DNA of 30,283 bases from Euryarchaeota archaeon UBA561 (GTDB lineage: Archaea; Thermoplasmatota; Poseidoniia; Poseidoniales; Poseidoniaceae), in assembly GCA_002502295.1 (NCBI GenBank), contig DANX01000099.1, positions 1 to 30,283 of the forward strand, in the 5' to 3' direction. The stretch's first letter is position 1, and the number at the start of each line of letters is the position of its first letter. The notes under the pieces are model-generated. The model was given only the letters and a program-made list of their open reading frames with translations, did not search any database and had not been told where the DNA came from. This document shows, piece by piece, positions 1 through 6,555 of the stretch. Made by a program: the position numbers and the translations under genes.

Positions 1-1
1 C

Positions 2-346
2 GGGCTTGTGTTTGGTACGGTTGCCACGATGTACGTTGGCCTGAACCACCTTGCCTCTTGCAACGCTCCACTTTACCGTCTACCGTGGCAGGCCACGTTG
101 GCGCTTCCCGCTGATGCCTTCGTCGGTTGGCACCTTCAACGAGGTCAATGGGCAAACGGTGTCTTGGGAACAAAACGCCTCGACGACGGGACGGTCGTCA
201 CCTTGTTTGGTTTGCTTGAGGAGGGAACTGCCTACCTCTTCGTTGATCGACTATGTCCTGCTTCATCGGCCCCAAACATGGCTTCGTTGGGTGTAGATTT
301 CCTCCGCCTTGCATCGGAATCTGAACCGTTCTTTTCCGAAGAATGA
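2..346 (+). CDS. C-terminal part of an unidentified protein (5' truncated by the window edge)
   Basis: The frame is open from the first codon of the window to a TGA at 344-346, giving about 114 residues. A GTG at 8 could be a start, but the frame continues upstream of it, so I treat the gene as cut by the window edge. The visible part is moderately hydrophobic, with no clear membrane helix and no motif I recognise. It ends in an acidic stretch (SEPFFSEE). A gap of 62 bases separates it from purE, and that gap holds a TATA-like element, so the two are probably transcribed separately. I cannot assign a function. PurK would be a natural neighbour of PurE, but I see no ATP-grasp signature here. 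Confidence 0.5.
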   Translation, partial: GLVFGTVATMYVGLNHLASCNAPLYRLPWQATLALPADAFVGWHLQRGQWANGVLGTKRLDDGTVVTLFGLLEEGTAYLFVDRLCPASSAPNMASLGVDFLRLASESEPFFSEE

Positions 347-378
347 GGTCGTAACGCTCATTCATTGAATCAGTCATC

Positions 379-384
379 ATAAAG
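379..384 (+). promoter_or_regulatory. TATA-like box of purE
   Basis: ATAAAG is centred about 27.5 bases before the A of the purE ATG at 409. That is the distance expected between an archaeal TATA box and the transcription start, so transcription would begin at or next to the start codon and give a leaderless mRNA. No Shine-Dalgarno sequence lies just before the ATG, which agrees. Confidence 0.5.
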
Positions 385-408
385 AACCATCCGCGACGGC
401 AAAGTGTC

Positions 409-888
409 ATGGATGTAACCATTTTGTTGGGGTCTTCCTCCGACCTCCCCATCGCCCAAAAATGCACGAAAATCTTGGACCACTTCGACGTACCTTACCA
501 ATTGCGCGTCGCCTCTGCTCATCGCTCCCCAAAGTTTGTTGAACAAATCGTTGGGGATGCCCTTGACGATGGTTGTTCGGTCTTCATCGCCATGGCTGGT
601 TTAGCTGCCGCCCTTCCTGGTGCCGTTGCTGCGTTGACCACCAAGCCGGTGATCGGTGTGCCGTGTGGGGGGCGCGTTCCATTTGATTCGCTCCTCTCCA
701 TCGCTCAACTTCCCCCGGGTGTTCCTGCCGCCACCGTAGGTGTTGACCGTGGGGACAACGCTGGATACCTCGCTGTCCAAATGTTGGCGCTCTCAAACTC
801 AAAATATGCCGCCGCTCTTGAACAAAACAAACTCGACCAAATCGACCGTGTAAAGGCCCAAGACAAGGAAGTCAACGGCGGTGCCTGA
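409..888 (+). CDS. purE: Phosphoribosylaminoimidazole carboxylase, PurE protein
   Basis: This is a 159-residue PurE-family protein of the usual length for a single-domain enzyme. PurE acts in the cytoplasm in de novo purine synthesis and produces carboxyaminoimidazole ribotide (CAIR). Visible motifs are the phosphate-binding GSSSD (residues 8-12), the SAHR signature (36-39), an AGLAAALPG loop (63-71) and a GVDRGDNA segment near residue 111. The GVPCGGRVPFDSLLS region resembles archaeal PurE. Related PurE proteins usually have AAHLPG in the 63-71 loop; here the His position is Ala68. The start ATG has a TATA-like box about 27 bases upstream. The TGA is followed after one base by the guaAb ATG, so the two genes are very probably co-transcribed. 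From sequence alone I cannot tell whether the substrate is AIR plus CO2 or N5-CAIR; no purK is visible. Confidence 0.93.
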   Translation: MDVTILLGSSSDLPIAQKCTKILDHFDVPYQLRVASAHRSPKFVEQIVGDALDDGCSVFIAMAGLAAALPGAVAALTTKPVIGVPCGGRVPFDSLLSIAQLPPGVPAATVGVDRGDNAGYLAVQMLALSNSKYAAALEQNKLDQIDRVKAQDKEVNGGA

Positions 889-889
889 G

Positions 890-1837
890 ATGTTTGACGC
901 CGAGGAATTCATTGCAGAGAGCATTGAATACCTCAAGGCGACCATTGACGATGTGGCCATCATCGCCTGCTCGGGTGGTGTTGATTCAACCGTGGCAGCG
1001 GTCATTGCCAACCAAGCCGTTGGAAACCTGCTTCACTGCGTTTATGTCGACACGGGTTTCATGAGAAAAAACGAGACTGAACAAATTGAAGCGCTTCTTG
1101 AAGCACAAGGAATCAATCTGGTCACCGTCAAAGCCGCCGACCGGTACTTTGAGGCGCTCAAGGGCGTCACTGAACCTGAGGAAAAGAGGAAGGTCATCGG
1201 TGAGTTGTTCATCCGTATTTTTGAAGATGAACAGAAAAAATGCGGTGCAAAATACCTCGTCCAAGGGACCATTGCTCCCGACTGGATTGAATCCGGAGGT
1301 GGTGTCCGTGACACCATCAAATCCCATCATAACGTCGGCGGATTGCCCGAGGACATGACGCTCTCTGTGGTTGAGCCATTACGGGAATTGTACAAAGACG
1401 AGGTGCGTGAACTTGCCCGGCAACTCGACATCAACGTGGCTGAACGTCAACCCTTCCCCGGACCCGGCTTGGCGGTCCGAACGCTTGGTGAATTGACCCC
1501 TGAGCGAGTGGCCGTGGTTCGTGAGGCCTGCGCAATCGTTGAGGAGGAGTTTGAAGCCGCTGCCGAACGGGGCGAAATGGAAATTCCTTGGCAGTATTTT
1601 GCAGCGCTTCTTCCAGTGCGCAGTGTCGGCGTCCACGGCGATGTTCGTGCCTACGGCGAAACGGTCGTGGTGCGTGCCGTCCAGTCCATGGACGGCATGT
1701 CGGCTCGCTATTCAGAAATCCCTCACAACATCCTCCAAAAAATCAGCACACGCATCACCAACACCGTCAAAGGCGCCGTGAACAGAGTGGTGTACGACAT
1801 CACGCACAAGCCCCCCGGTACCATCGAGTGGGAGTGA
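890..1837 (+). CDS. guaAb: GMP synthase [glutamine-hydrolysing] subunit B (ATP pyrophosphatase)
   Basis: This is a 315-residue stand-alone synthetase subunit of the archaeal split GMP synthase. It adenylates XMP and aminates it with ammonia from a separate glutaminase subunit (GuaAa), which is not in this window. Visible features are the PP-loop SGGVDST (residues 28-34), the VYVDTGFMRKNE segment (51-62), LVQGTIAPDWIES, KSHHNVGGLP, the ERQPFPGPGLAVR signature, and the C-terminal dimerisation domain ending in KPPGTIEWE. I chose the ATG at 890 because family members typically begin MFD and because GGTG lies six bases upstream. A GTG at 881 would add three residues and overlap purE. Length and end agree with archaeal homologues. 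It is co-directional with purE and probably in one operon with it. Confidence 0.95.
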   Translation: MFDAEEFIAESIEYLKATIDDVAIIACSGGVDSTVAAVIANQAVGNLLHCVYVDTGFMRKNETEQIEALLEAQGINLVTVKAADRYFEALKGVTEPEEKRKVIGELFIRIFEDEQKKCGAKYLVQGTIAPDWIESGGGVRDTIKSHHNVGGLPEDMTLSVVEPLRELYKDEVRELARQLDINVAERQPFPGPGLAVRTLGELTPERVAVVREACAIVEEEFEAAAERGEMEIPWQYFAALLPVRSVGVHGDVRAYGETVVVRAVQSMDGMSARYSEIPHNILQKISTRITNTVKGAVNRVVYDITHKPPGTIEWE

Positions 1838-1871
1838 TGGCTCTTTCGGGCATACCTTCTTCAAGAAGACC

Positions 1872-1876
1872 GGTGA
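1872..1876 (+). promoter_or_regulatory. Shine-Dalgarno sequence of the subtilisin-like protease
   Basis: GGTGA, complementary to the 3' end of archaeal 16S rRNA, lies nine bases before the ATG at 1886. It supports that start and suggests the protease is read from a message with a leader, possibly together with purE and guaAb. Confidence 0.5.
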
Positions 1877-1885
1877 GGAAATTCC

Positions 1886-3283
1886 ATGTCGGTCGTTGAC
1901 GCTGTGGAAGTGGTCATGACGGGCATGCTCGTGGCTGACGACGTCGCTTTGTTCCGGAAGCGGCGCGTAGGCGCTGCCGTGCTGATGATCGCCCTCTTGA
2001 TTGGTCTGGTGTTGGGCGTTGGTCTCCTTCTTGGCGAAGATGACACCACCACGAACCCCGTTAGCAGCGGACAGCCTCCATCGTCAGACTGGCGACCGTA
2101 CTCCGTTGTGGCCCCCATCGACACAGGCATCAACGTCTACCACGACCATTTCAGAACTGAAGAGGTGTACCCGGATTGGTTGCTGGATGGACTTGGTGTG
2201 ACCAAAACCTGCGAGCCCACGTTTGAAGGGACCTGGCAGGAACGCTATGAGGCGGACAAAGAGACCTGCTGGGACACCATCACGACCACCGATATCGTCT
2301 ACTTCAAAGGCACTAAGATCCTTGGCACTTCACCTGACGGCGGCACCGACATCCACATTCTTGACGACCCCTCTGACGGACACGGCACGGCTGTGACCGG
2401 TGCCGTGCTTGATGCCAACCCTGATGCTGTGATCTTCTTTGTCGAGGGCTTCTCGACCGAAGCGGTGTTGGCCGCTGGCAACCAGCCGCTTGTGGACATT
2501 GTCACCACGTCGTTTGGCGCCATTGGTTCACTGCCGGTTCCCGGTATTGAAACGGGGACGTATCAAACCGTGGTGGTCAACAACAAGATTCACACCGGTG
2601 CGGCCGACAACACGCCCTCGCCTGCCGTTCAGGACGCCACGGCAGGACCACCATGGTCCATCGGTATCGCCGGCTACGCCGAGGAAGGCGATGACCAAAA
2701 GGAAACCATGAGCGGTTCCTACCCTGACATTGCTGCCGATTGGACCCAAGTCTTGCCCAACCACGACGATGTGGATGGCTACCACGAAACATCGGGCACT
2801 TCCTTTGCCACGCCTCGAACAGCCGGTATCCTCTCGTTCGTCCTCGAACACTTGCGAACCGAAACCGGTGACTTTGGCTCGGGAGCCTCAAGCGACAACC
2901 GCAGCGGGATGTTGGTTCAAGGCGTCTGGCCGGACGGACATCCAAACGCTGGCGCTCAGACAGATATCACAAACGCCGTCGTGCGGAACGCACTCAACCT
3001 CTCAGCGTGGTACCCCTCGTTTTCGACGTGGGACCCAAGCGCAGGCACCATGCCCATCTCTCCCGTTGCACCCTGCACGCAAGTCGGATGGGGTGTCGTG
3101 AACATGTCTAACATTCAACCGATGATTGAACATCTAAACGGTACACAAACCATGCCCGAGCGGGCAGGCGACGTCGAACTTTGCATGCAGATCAACCAAG
3201 AAGCTCGAGAAGCCTACTGGGGTGTTTACCCGTCCGAGGACCGGCCGAGTGGCGGGCTTAAGATGGCCACTCGAGACGACTGA
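1886..3283 (+). CDS. Membrane-anchored subtilisin-like serine protease (S8 family)
   Basis: The protein has 465 residues. A short basic stretch (FRKRR, 23-27) precedes a single hydrophobic segment at about 30-50, followed by a low-complexity Thr/Ser linker. This indicates an N-terminal anchor or uncleaved signal with the enzyme outside the cell. The S8 triad is readable: Asp79 in APIDTGIN, His166 in DGHGTAVTG and Ser306 in GTSFATP. Asn242 is a candidate oxyanion-hole residue. No propeptide domain is evident between the helix and the catalytic Asp. About 87 residues separate Asp and His and contain two cysteines (109 and 129) that could form a disulfide. The start has a Shine-Dalgarno sequence and lies 48 bases after guaAb. 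The family call is secure from the triad; substrate and biological role are unknown. The last 25 residues are polar and unremarkable. Confidence 0.88.
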   Translation: MSVVDAVEVVMTGMLVADDVALFRKRRVGAAVLMIALLIGLVLGVGLLLGEDDTTTNPVSSGQPPSSDWRPYSVVAPIDTGINVYHDHFRTEEVYPDWLLDGLGVTKTCEPTFEGTWQERYEADKETCWDTITTTDIVYFKGTKILGTSPDGGTDIHILDDPSDGHGTAVTGAVLDANPDAVIFFVEGFSTEAVLAAGNQPLVDIVTTSFGAIGSLPVPGIETGTYQTVVVNNKIHTGAADNTPSPAVQDATAGPPWSIGIAGYAEEGDDQKETMSGSYPDIAADWTQVLPNHDDVDGYHETSGTSFATPRTAGILSFVLEHLRTETGDFGSGASSDNRSGMLVQGVWPDGHPNAGAQTDITNAVVRNALNLSAWYPSFSTWDPSAGTMPISPVAPCTQVGWGVVNMSNIQPMIEHLNGTQTMPERAGDVELCMQINQEAREAYWGVYPSEDRPSGGLKMATRDD

Positions 3284-3303
3284 ATGTCGGGTGTGAATTG
3301 GAC

Positions 3304-3309
3304 AAAAAA
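3304..3309 (-). terminator. Oligo-T tract downstream of tRNA-Asn
   Basis: A run of six A on the plus strand reads as six T on the minus strand, about 42 bases after the end of the tRNA. T-rich tracts terminate transcription in archaea, so this may end the leftward transcript. No hairpin is obvious. Confidence 0.3.
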
Positions 3310-3350
3310 TCCCTTGATTTATGTGGGATAATGGACGCAGTTTGTTGATT

Positions 3351-3426
3351 TGGCGCCGATTGTGGGGCTCGAACCCACGACCTTGGGATTAACAGTCCCA
3401 CGCTCCACCAGCTAAGCTAAATCGGC
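3351..3426 (-). tRNA. tRNA-Asn (anticodon GUU), CCA encoded
   Basis: On the minus strand a complete cloverleaf can be folded. The acceptor stem is GCCGAUU with AAUCGGC, the discriminator base is G, the anticodon stem is UGGGA/UCCCA with loop CUGUUAA, and the T arm has loop GUUCGAG. The anticodon GUU lies at 3391-3393. The three bases CCA are encoded at the 3' end (3351-3353). No intron is present. It lies 26 bases after the thymidine phosphorylase stop codon on the same strand. Confidence 0.96.
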
Positions 3427-3452
3427 AAAGTGGGCGACAAGCCACCCCTTTA

Positions 3453-4784
3453 TCACGCCTTCGTTGAACCGGATTCAATCAGTTCCAGCAAACGGTGTGG
3501 ATTCTCGGATTGAGTCGGTCCTGTTTTGCAGATGCTCTTCAACTCAAGAAGGTCGTCTTGGCTCAACTCCCGGGTATGTAAAAAGGTGAACAGCGGACTG
3601 TTTTTTTCCACTTGTGCGCCCTTCGTGGCTTCGAGAATAAATCCAACATGCCCATCAATGGCGTCGTCAAGGGCGAACCGACCTGCACCGTGGCGCCGTG
3701 CGAGTTGAGCCATTTTCATTGCGTCGTACCCTGAAACATACCCCGCCTGATCAGCGAGCACGGTGGTTTGGGATGCCGCTGTACCAAGAACATGTTCTGG
3801 CGTAGAAACCAAGGTTGCAGCCATGTGTTCATCAACGCCTTGCTGGACACACATCGCCCGGAATCGGTCAAGGGCTTTGCCGTTCTTCAAAACGGCCTCA
3901 ATGCGTCGTCGGCCTTCGTCCATGTCAATGCCATCGTGCGTCATTGAGAGCAAGGCTGCTCCTTGAACCACCACGAGTTCCCGGGTGTCGTCCGAACCTT
4001 TTCCTTGCATCACACGGATGCTACCAATCACCTCGAGTGCGTTGCCGATGTGGGTTCCAATGGGTTCACCCATGTCCGTTATCTGAGCAACCGTGTGAAT
4101 GCCTAGGCCTTCGGCAGTGTTGACCATTGACCGAGCTAACCTTCGCGCTTCGTCGATGCTTTGCATGAACGCCGCGGTTCCTGTTTTGACATCAAGCACC
4201 AGGGCGTCAAGCCCTTCAGCAGCCTTTTTCGAGACGATGGAGGCGGTGATGAGCGGGACGCTATCAATGGTCTCGGTCACGTCCCTAAGCGCATAGAGCA
4301 CACCATCGGCTGGGGCTATCGCTGAGTTTTGCACTGCGATGCAACAACCGACGTTCTCAACCGCTTCAATCATCTCATCCGGGGTGAGTGCGCAATTGAA
4401 TCCAGGAATGGATTCGAGTTTGTCAATGGTGCCGCCTGTGTGGCCTAAACCTCGACCTGCAAGCATCGGAACCCGACAACCACAGGCAGCCAAGGCAGGG
4501 GCCAAGATGAGGGACATTTTGTCACCCACACCACCCGTGCTGTGTTTGTCCACAACCGGTGGGCCTTCGGGCCATGCCAATTGTGCTCCTGAATCGATCA
4601 TGGCTTGTGTAAGTATGACCGTGTCGGTGGTTGGAAGACCGTGTTTGTGGACGGCCTTCAGCCAACGCGTGGCATCATCGCTTGAGGCCTTGCCCGTGGC
4701 GACGTCACCTACAAAGGAGGCAAGGTCTGCGCTGGGTTGGGTTTGTTTTGACTCCACCGCCTCAATGAGGTCGTCAACTCCCAT
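3453..4784 (-). CDS. deoA: Thymidine (pyrimidine-nucleoside) phosphorylase
   Basis: This 443-residue protein matches the bacterial/animal type of thymidine phosphorylase in length and motifs. It cleaves thymidine with phosphate to give thymine and deoxyribose 1-phosphate in the cytoplasm. Motifs are DKHSTGGVGDKMSL (79-92) and the family signature GRGLGHTGGTIDKLESIPG (110-128). The active-site residues His81, Arg167, Ser182 and Lys186 line up with His85, Arg171, Ser186 and Lys190 of the E. coli enzyme. It lacks the extra N-terminal domain of the roughly 500-residue archaeal AMP phosphorylase. It is the last gene of a leftward set. Its start lies nine bases after the oxygenase stop, and a GAGGGAG ribosome binding site overlaps that stop, so the two genes are probably translationally coupled. 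Uridine phosphorolysis is also possible. Confidence 0.92.
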   Translation of the reverse strand: MGVDDLIEAVESKQTQPSADLASFVGDVATGKASSDDATRWLKAVHKHGLPTTDTVILTQAMIDSGAQLAWPEGPPVVDKHSTGGVGDKMSLILAPALAACGCRVPMLAGRGLGHTGGTIDKLESIPGFNCALTPDEMIEAVENVGCCIAVQNSAIAPADGVLYALRDVTETIDSVPLITASIVSKKAAEGLDALVLDVKTGTAAFMQSIDEARRLARSMVNTAEGLGIHTVAQITDMGEPIGTHIGNALEVIGSIRVMQGKGSDDTRELVVVQGAALLSMTHDGIDMDEGRRRIEAVLKNGKALDRFRAMCVQQGVDEHMAATLVSTPEHVLGTAASQTTVLADQAGYVSGYDAMKMAQLARRHGAGRFALDDAIDGHVGFILEATKGAQVEKNSPLFTFLHTRELSQDDLLELKSICKTGPTQSENPHRLLELIESGSTKA

Positions 4785-4793
4785 GGCGCTCCC

Positions 4794-5741
4794 TCAAATC
4801 AAACCGATTTCTTTCAGTCGTTTGTGAAGGTAATCCCCTGCATTGATGGATGCAAATTTCGGGATGCCACCGGTCATGGCGACAAAGTCCGGATGGGGAG
4901 TCAAATCAATCTCGTTGCGGGGATGTACGAACATCGGCATGGAATATCGACGGGTGTTGGAATCCTTTGGATTCACGACACGGTGGGTCGTGGATTTGAA
5001 CAGTCCATTCGTTAAATTTTGGAGCATGTCTCCTGAATCAACGATGATCGCGTCTTGGTCGCCCTTGACTTGAATCCATGATCCATCATGGTCCATCACC
5101 TCCAGTCCATCGGCCGTCGCCGTCACAAGAAGCGTGATGAAATTGATGTCTTCGTGGGCGGCCGACCGAACAGCCCCCTCTGGCGTGCTCTCGTCAAGCG
5201 GTGGGTAGTGAATCATGCGCATGATGGTGTTTCCATCGTGCGACATTTTCGGCAACCATTCTGCGGGTTTTCCGAGGTACTCCGAACAGGCCGCAAGGAG
5301 GTGTTCGGCCAGTGTTTCCATGCCTGAGTACAACTCCTCAGTGATGGCTTGGAACCCTTCGACATGCTGCGTTGGCCAGATGTTCTTTGGATACGTGGGG
5401 GTCGGTCCTTCGGTGGGGTACTTTCTACCGGTTTGCCAAAATTCTTTGAGGTCCGGAGCAGGGTTGTCTTTGGCGTGTTCAATGCCGAACGCCGTGTAGC
5501 CTCGTTGATGTCCAATGGTAGGCTGGAGGTATCTCCGTTTGGTGTTCTCATCCAAATCAAAGAAAGCGTCGCACTGTGCATAGGTCTCATCGATGAGTGT
5601 CCGAGAGATACCGTGGTTGGTCAAGGCAAAGAATCCGATGTCCTTGAGCGCATCTCCTACCTCGGATATGAACCGTTGGCGGTCTTCGGGTGCATCGGAG
5701 ATGGCCAAACGAAAATCGATGGAGGGGATGCTCCTGCTCAT
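4794..5741 (-). CDS. 2-oxoglutarate/Fe(II)-dependent oxygenase, isopenicillin N synthase-like
   Basis: The protein has 315 residues, the normal length for this superfamily. The N-terminal part (PSIDF at 6-10, DIGFFALTNHGI at about 34-45) matches the DIOX_N region. The Fe(II) ligands are His196 and Asp198 (AAHEDINFITLL) and His253 (STTHRVV). The 2-oxoglutarate-binding pair is Arg265/Ser267 (RYS). I chose the ATG at 5741 because it lies five bases after the stop of the preceding gene and the family N-terminus begins there. An open frame extends upstream to 5840 but lies inside that gene. Substrate cannot be deduced from motifs. Thymine 7-hydroxylase belongs to the same superfamily and the next gene makes thymine, so a thymine or related base is a candidate, but that is inference from context only. 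Confidence 0.88.
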   Translation of the reverse strand: MSRSIPSIDFRLAISDAPEDRQRFISEVGDALKDIGFFALTNHGISRTLIDETYAQCDAFFDLDENTKRRYLQPTIGHQRGYTAFGIEHAKDNPAPDLKEFWQTGRKYPTEGPTPTYPKNIWPTQHVEGFQAITEELYSGMETLAEHLLAACSEYLGKPAEWLPKMSHDGNTIMRMIHYPPLDESTPEGAVRSAAHEDINFITLLVTATADGLEVMDHDGSWIQVKGDQDAIIVDSGDMLQNLTNGLFKSTTHRVVNPKDSNTRRYSMPMFVHPRNEIDLTPHPDFVAMTGGIPKFASINAGDYLHKRLKEIGLI

Positions 5742-5746
5742 GGTGC

Positions 5747-6511
5747 TCAATCCCTGTATGCATTGAACTTGTAGAGCAGACGAATGGTCTCGAAGTAAAT
5801 CCACACCAGTGACATGAGGATACCAAAGGCAGCGTACCATTCCATGTTTTTCGGTGCGCCGTATCGGGTGCCAGACTCTATGAAACCAAAATCGCTGATC
5901 AACGTCAACGCCGCTACGACCAAGATGAAGGCGGTGAGGCCGATGCCAATGAGCCCAGCTGAGTGGAGGAACGGCACGTCGTAGGATGTGAAGGATCCCA
6001 ACACAAACGAGGTCAAGTAGAGCAACATGATGCTCATCACGAGGCCTCCGATGACCTTGTTGAAGGCGGGGGTTGGTCGGATGATGCGTGAAGCATACAT
6101 GACGTACATGGTGGCCGTAATGGCCATTGTTCCAAAGATGGCTTGAATGGCAATGCCTTGGTAGGACGTGAGTTCGAACAGCAGGGACATGGCGCCGAGG
6201 GCTGCACCTTCAAGCAGCGCATAGAGGCTCATCAGGGCCGCTGGATTCTTTGGCCGTACAAACAAGACCACCATGGCCGTGATAAATCCGCCAATAAAGC
6301 CAATGCCCATAAACACGGAAATGTAGAGCCCTCCGTTTCCATTGTTGACAGCATTCATGCACAAAACGGCCGAAACCAACGCGCTAAGGATGGTCAAGGA
6401 AAGCAAAAAGCCAATTTTCTTCATGCTGCCTTCGACCGTCATGCGGTCTACTCCAGTGAGGTTGCTCCAGAATTTTTGGTTAAGGACAGGATTGCTGCTG
6501 CGAATCTCCAT
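5747..6511 (-). CDS. Bax inhibitor-1/YccA-like membrane protein
   Basis: This is a hydrophobic protein of 254 residues with about seven membrane helices. It begins MEIRSSNPVLN, the typical opening of the YccA-like branch of the Bax inhibitor-1 family. The C-terminal segment, with an acidic residue in a helix (ALTLISDFGFIESG), also fits. Some BI-1 proteins act as membrane calcium leak channels; nothing here establishes that activity. An in-frame ATG at 6559 overlaps the stop of the upstream gene (ATGA) and would add 16 residues. I prefer 6511 because the conserved N-terminal motif starts there, but the longer form is possible. It sits inside the tight leftward gene set, five bases before the oxygenase start. 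Confidence 0.82.
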   Translation of the reverse strand: MEIRSSNPVLNQKFWSNLTGVDRMTVEGSMKKIGFLLSLTILSALVSAVLCMNAVNNGNGGLYISVFMGIGFIGGFITAMVVLFVRPKNPAALMSLYALLEGAALGAMSLLFELTSYQGIAIQAIFGTMAITATMYVMYASRIIRPTPAFNKVIGGLVMSIMLLYLTSFVLGSFTSYDVPFLHSAGLIGIGLTAFILVVAALTLISDFGFIESGTRYGAPKNMEWYAAFGILMSLVWIYFETIRLLYKFNAYRD

Positions 6512-6555
6512 GGCTATCAGCCTGACCTCGCTAGGGTCCTGTTTCAATGTTGCTC

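Noticed and set aside
3448..3453. ATAAAG on the minus strand as promoter of tRNA-Asn
   Set aside because: It is centred about 24.5 bases before the mature 5' end, so transcription would start inside the tRNA. Read-through from the gene set upstream is as likely.
5742..5840. Upstream extension of the oxygenase frame
   Set aside because: It lies inside the Bax-inhibitor-like gene, and a well-placed ATG at 5741 gives the family N-terminus.
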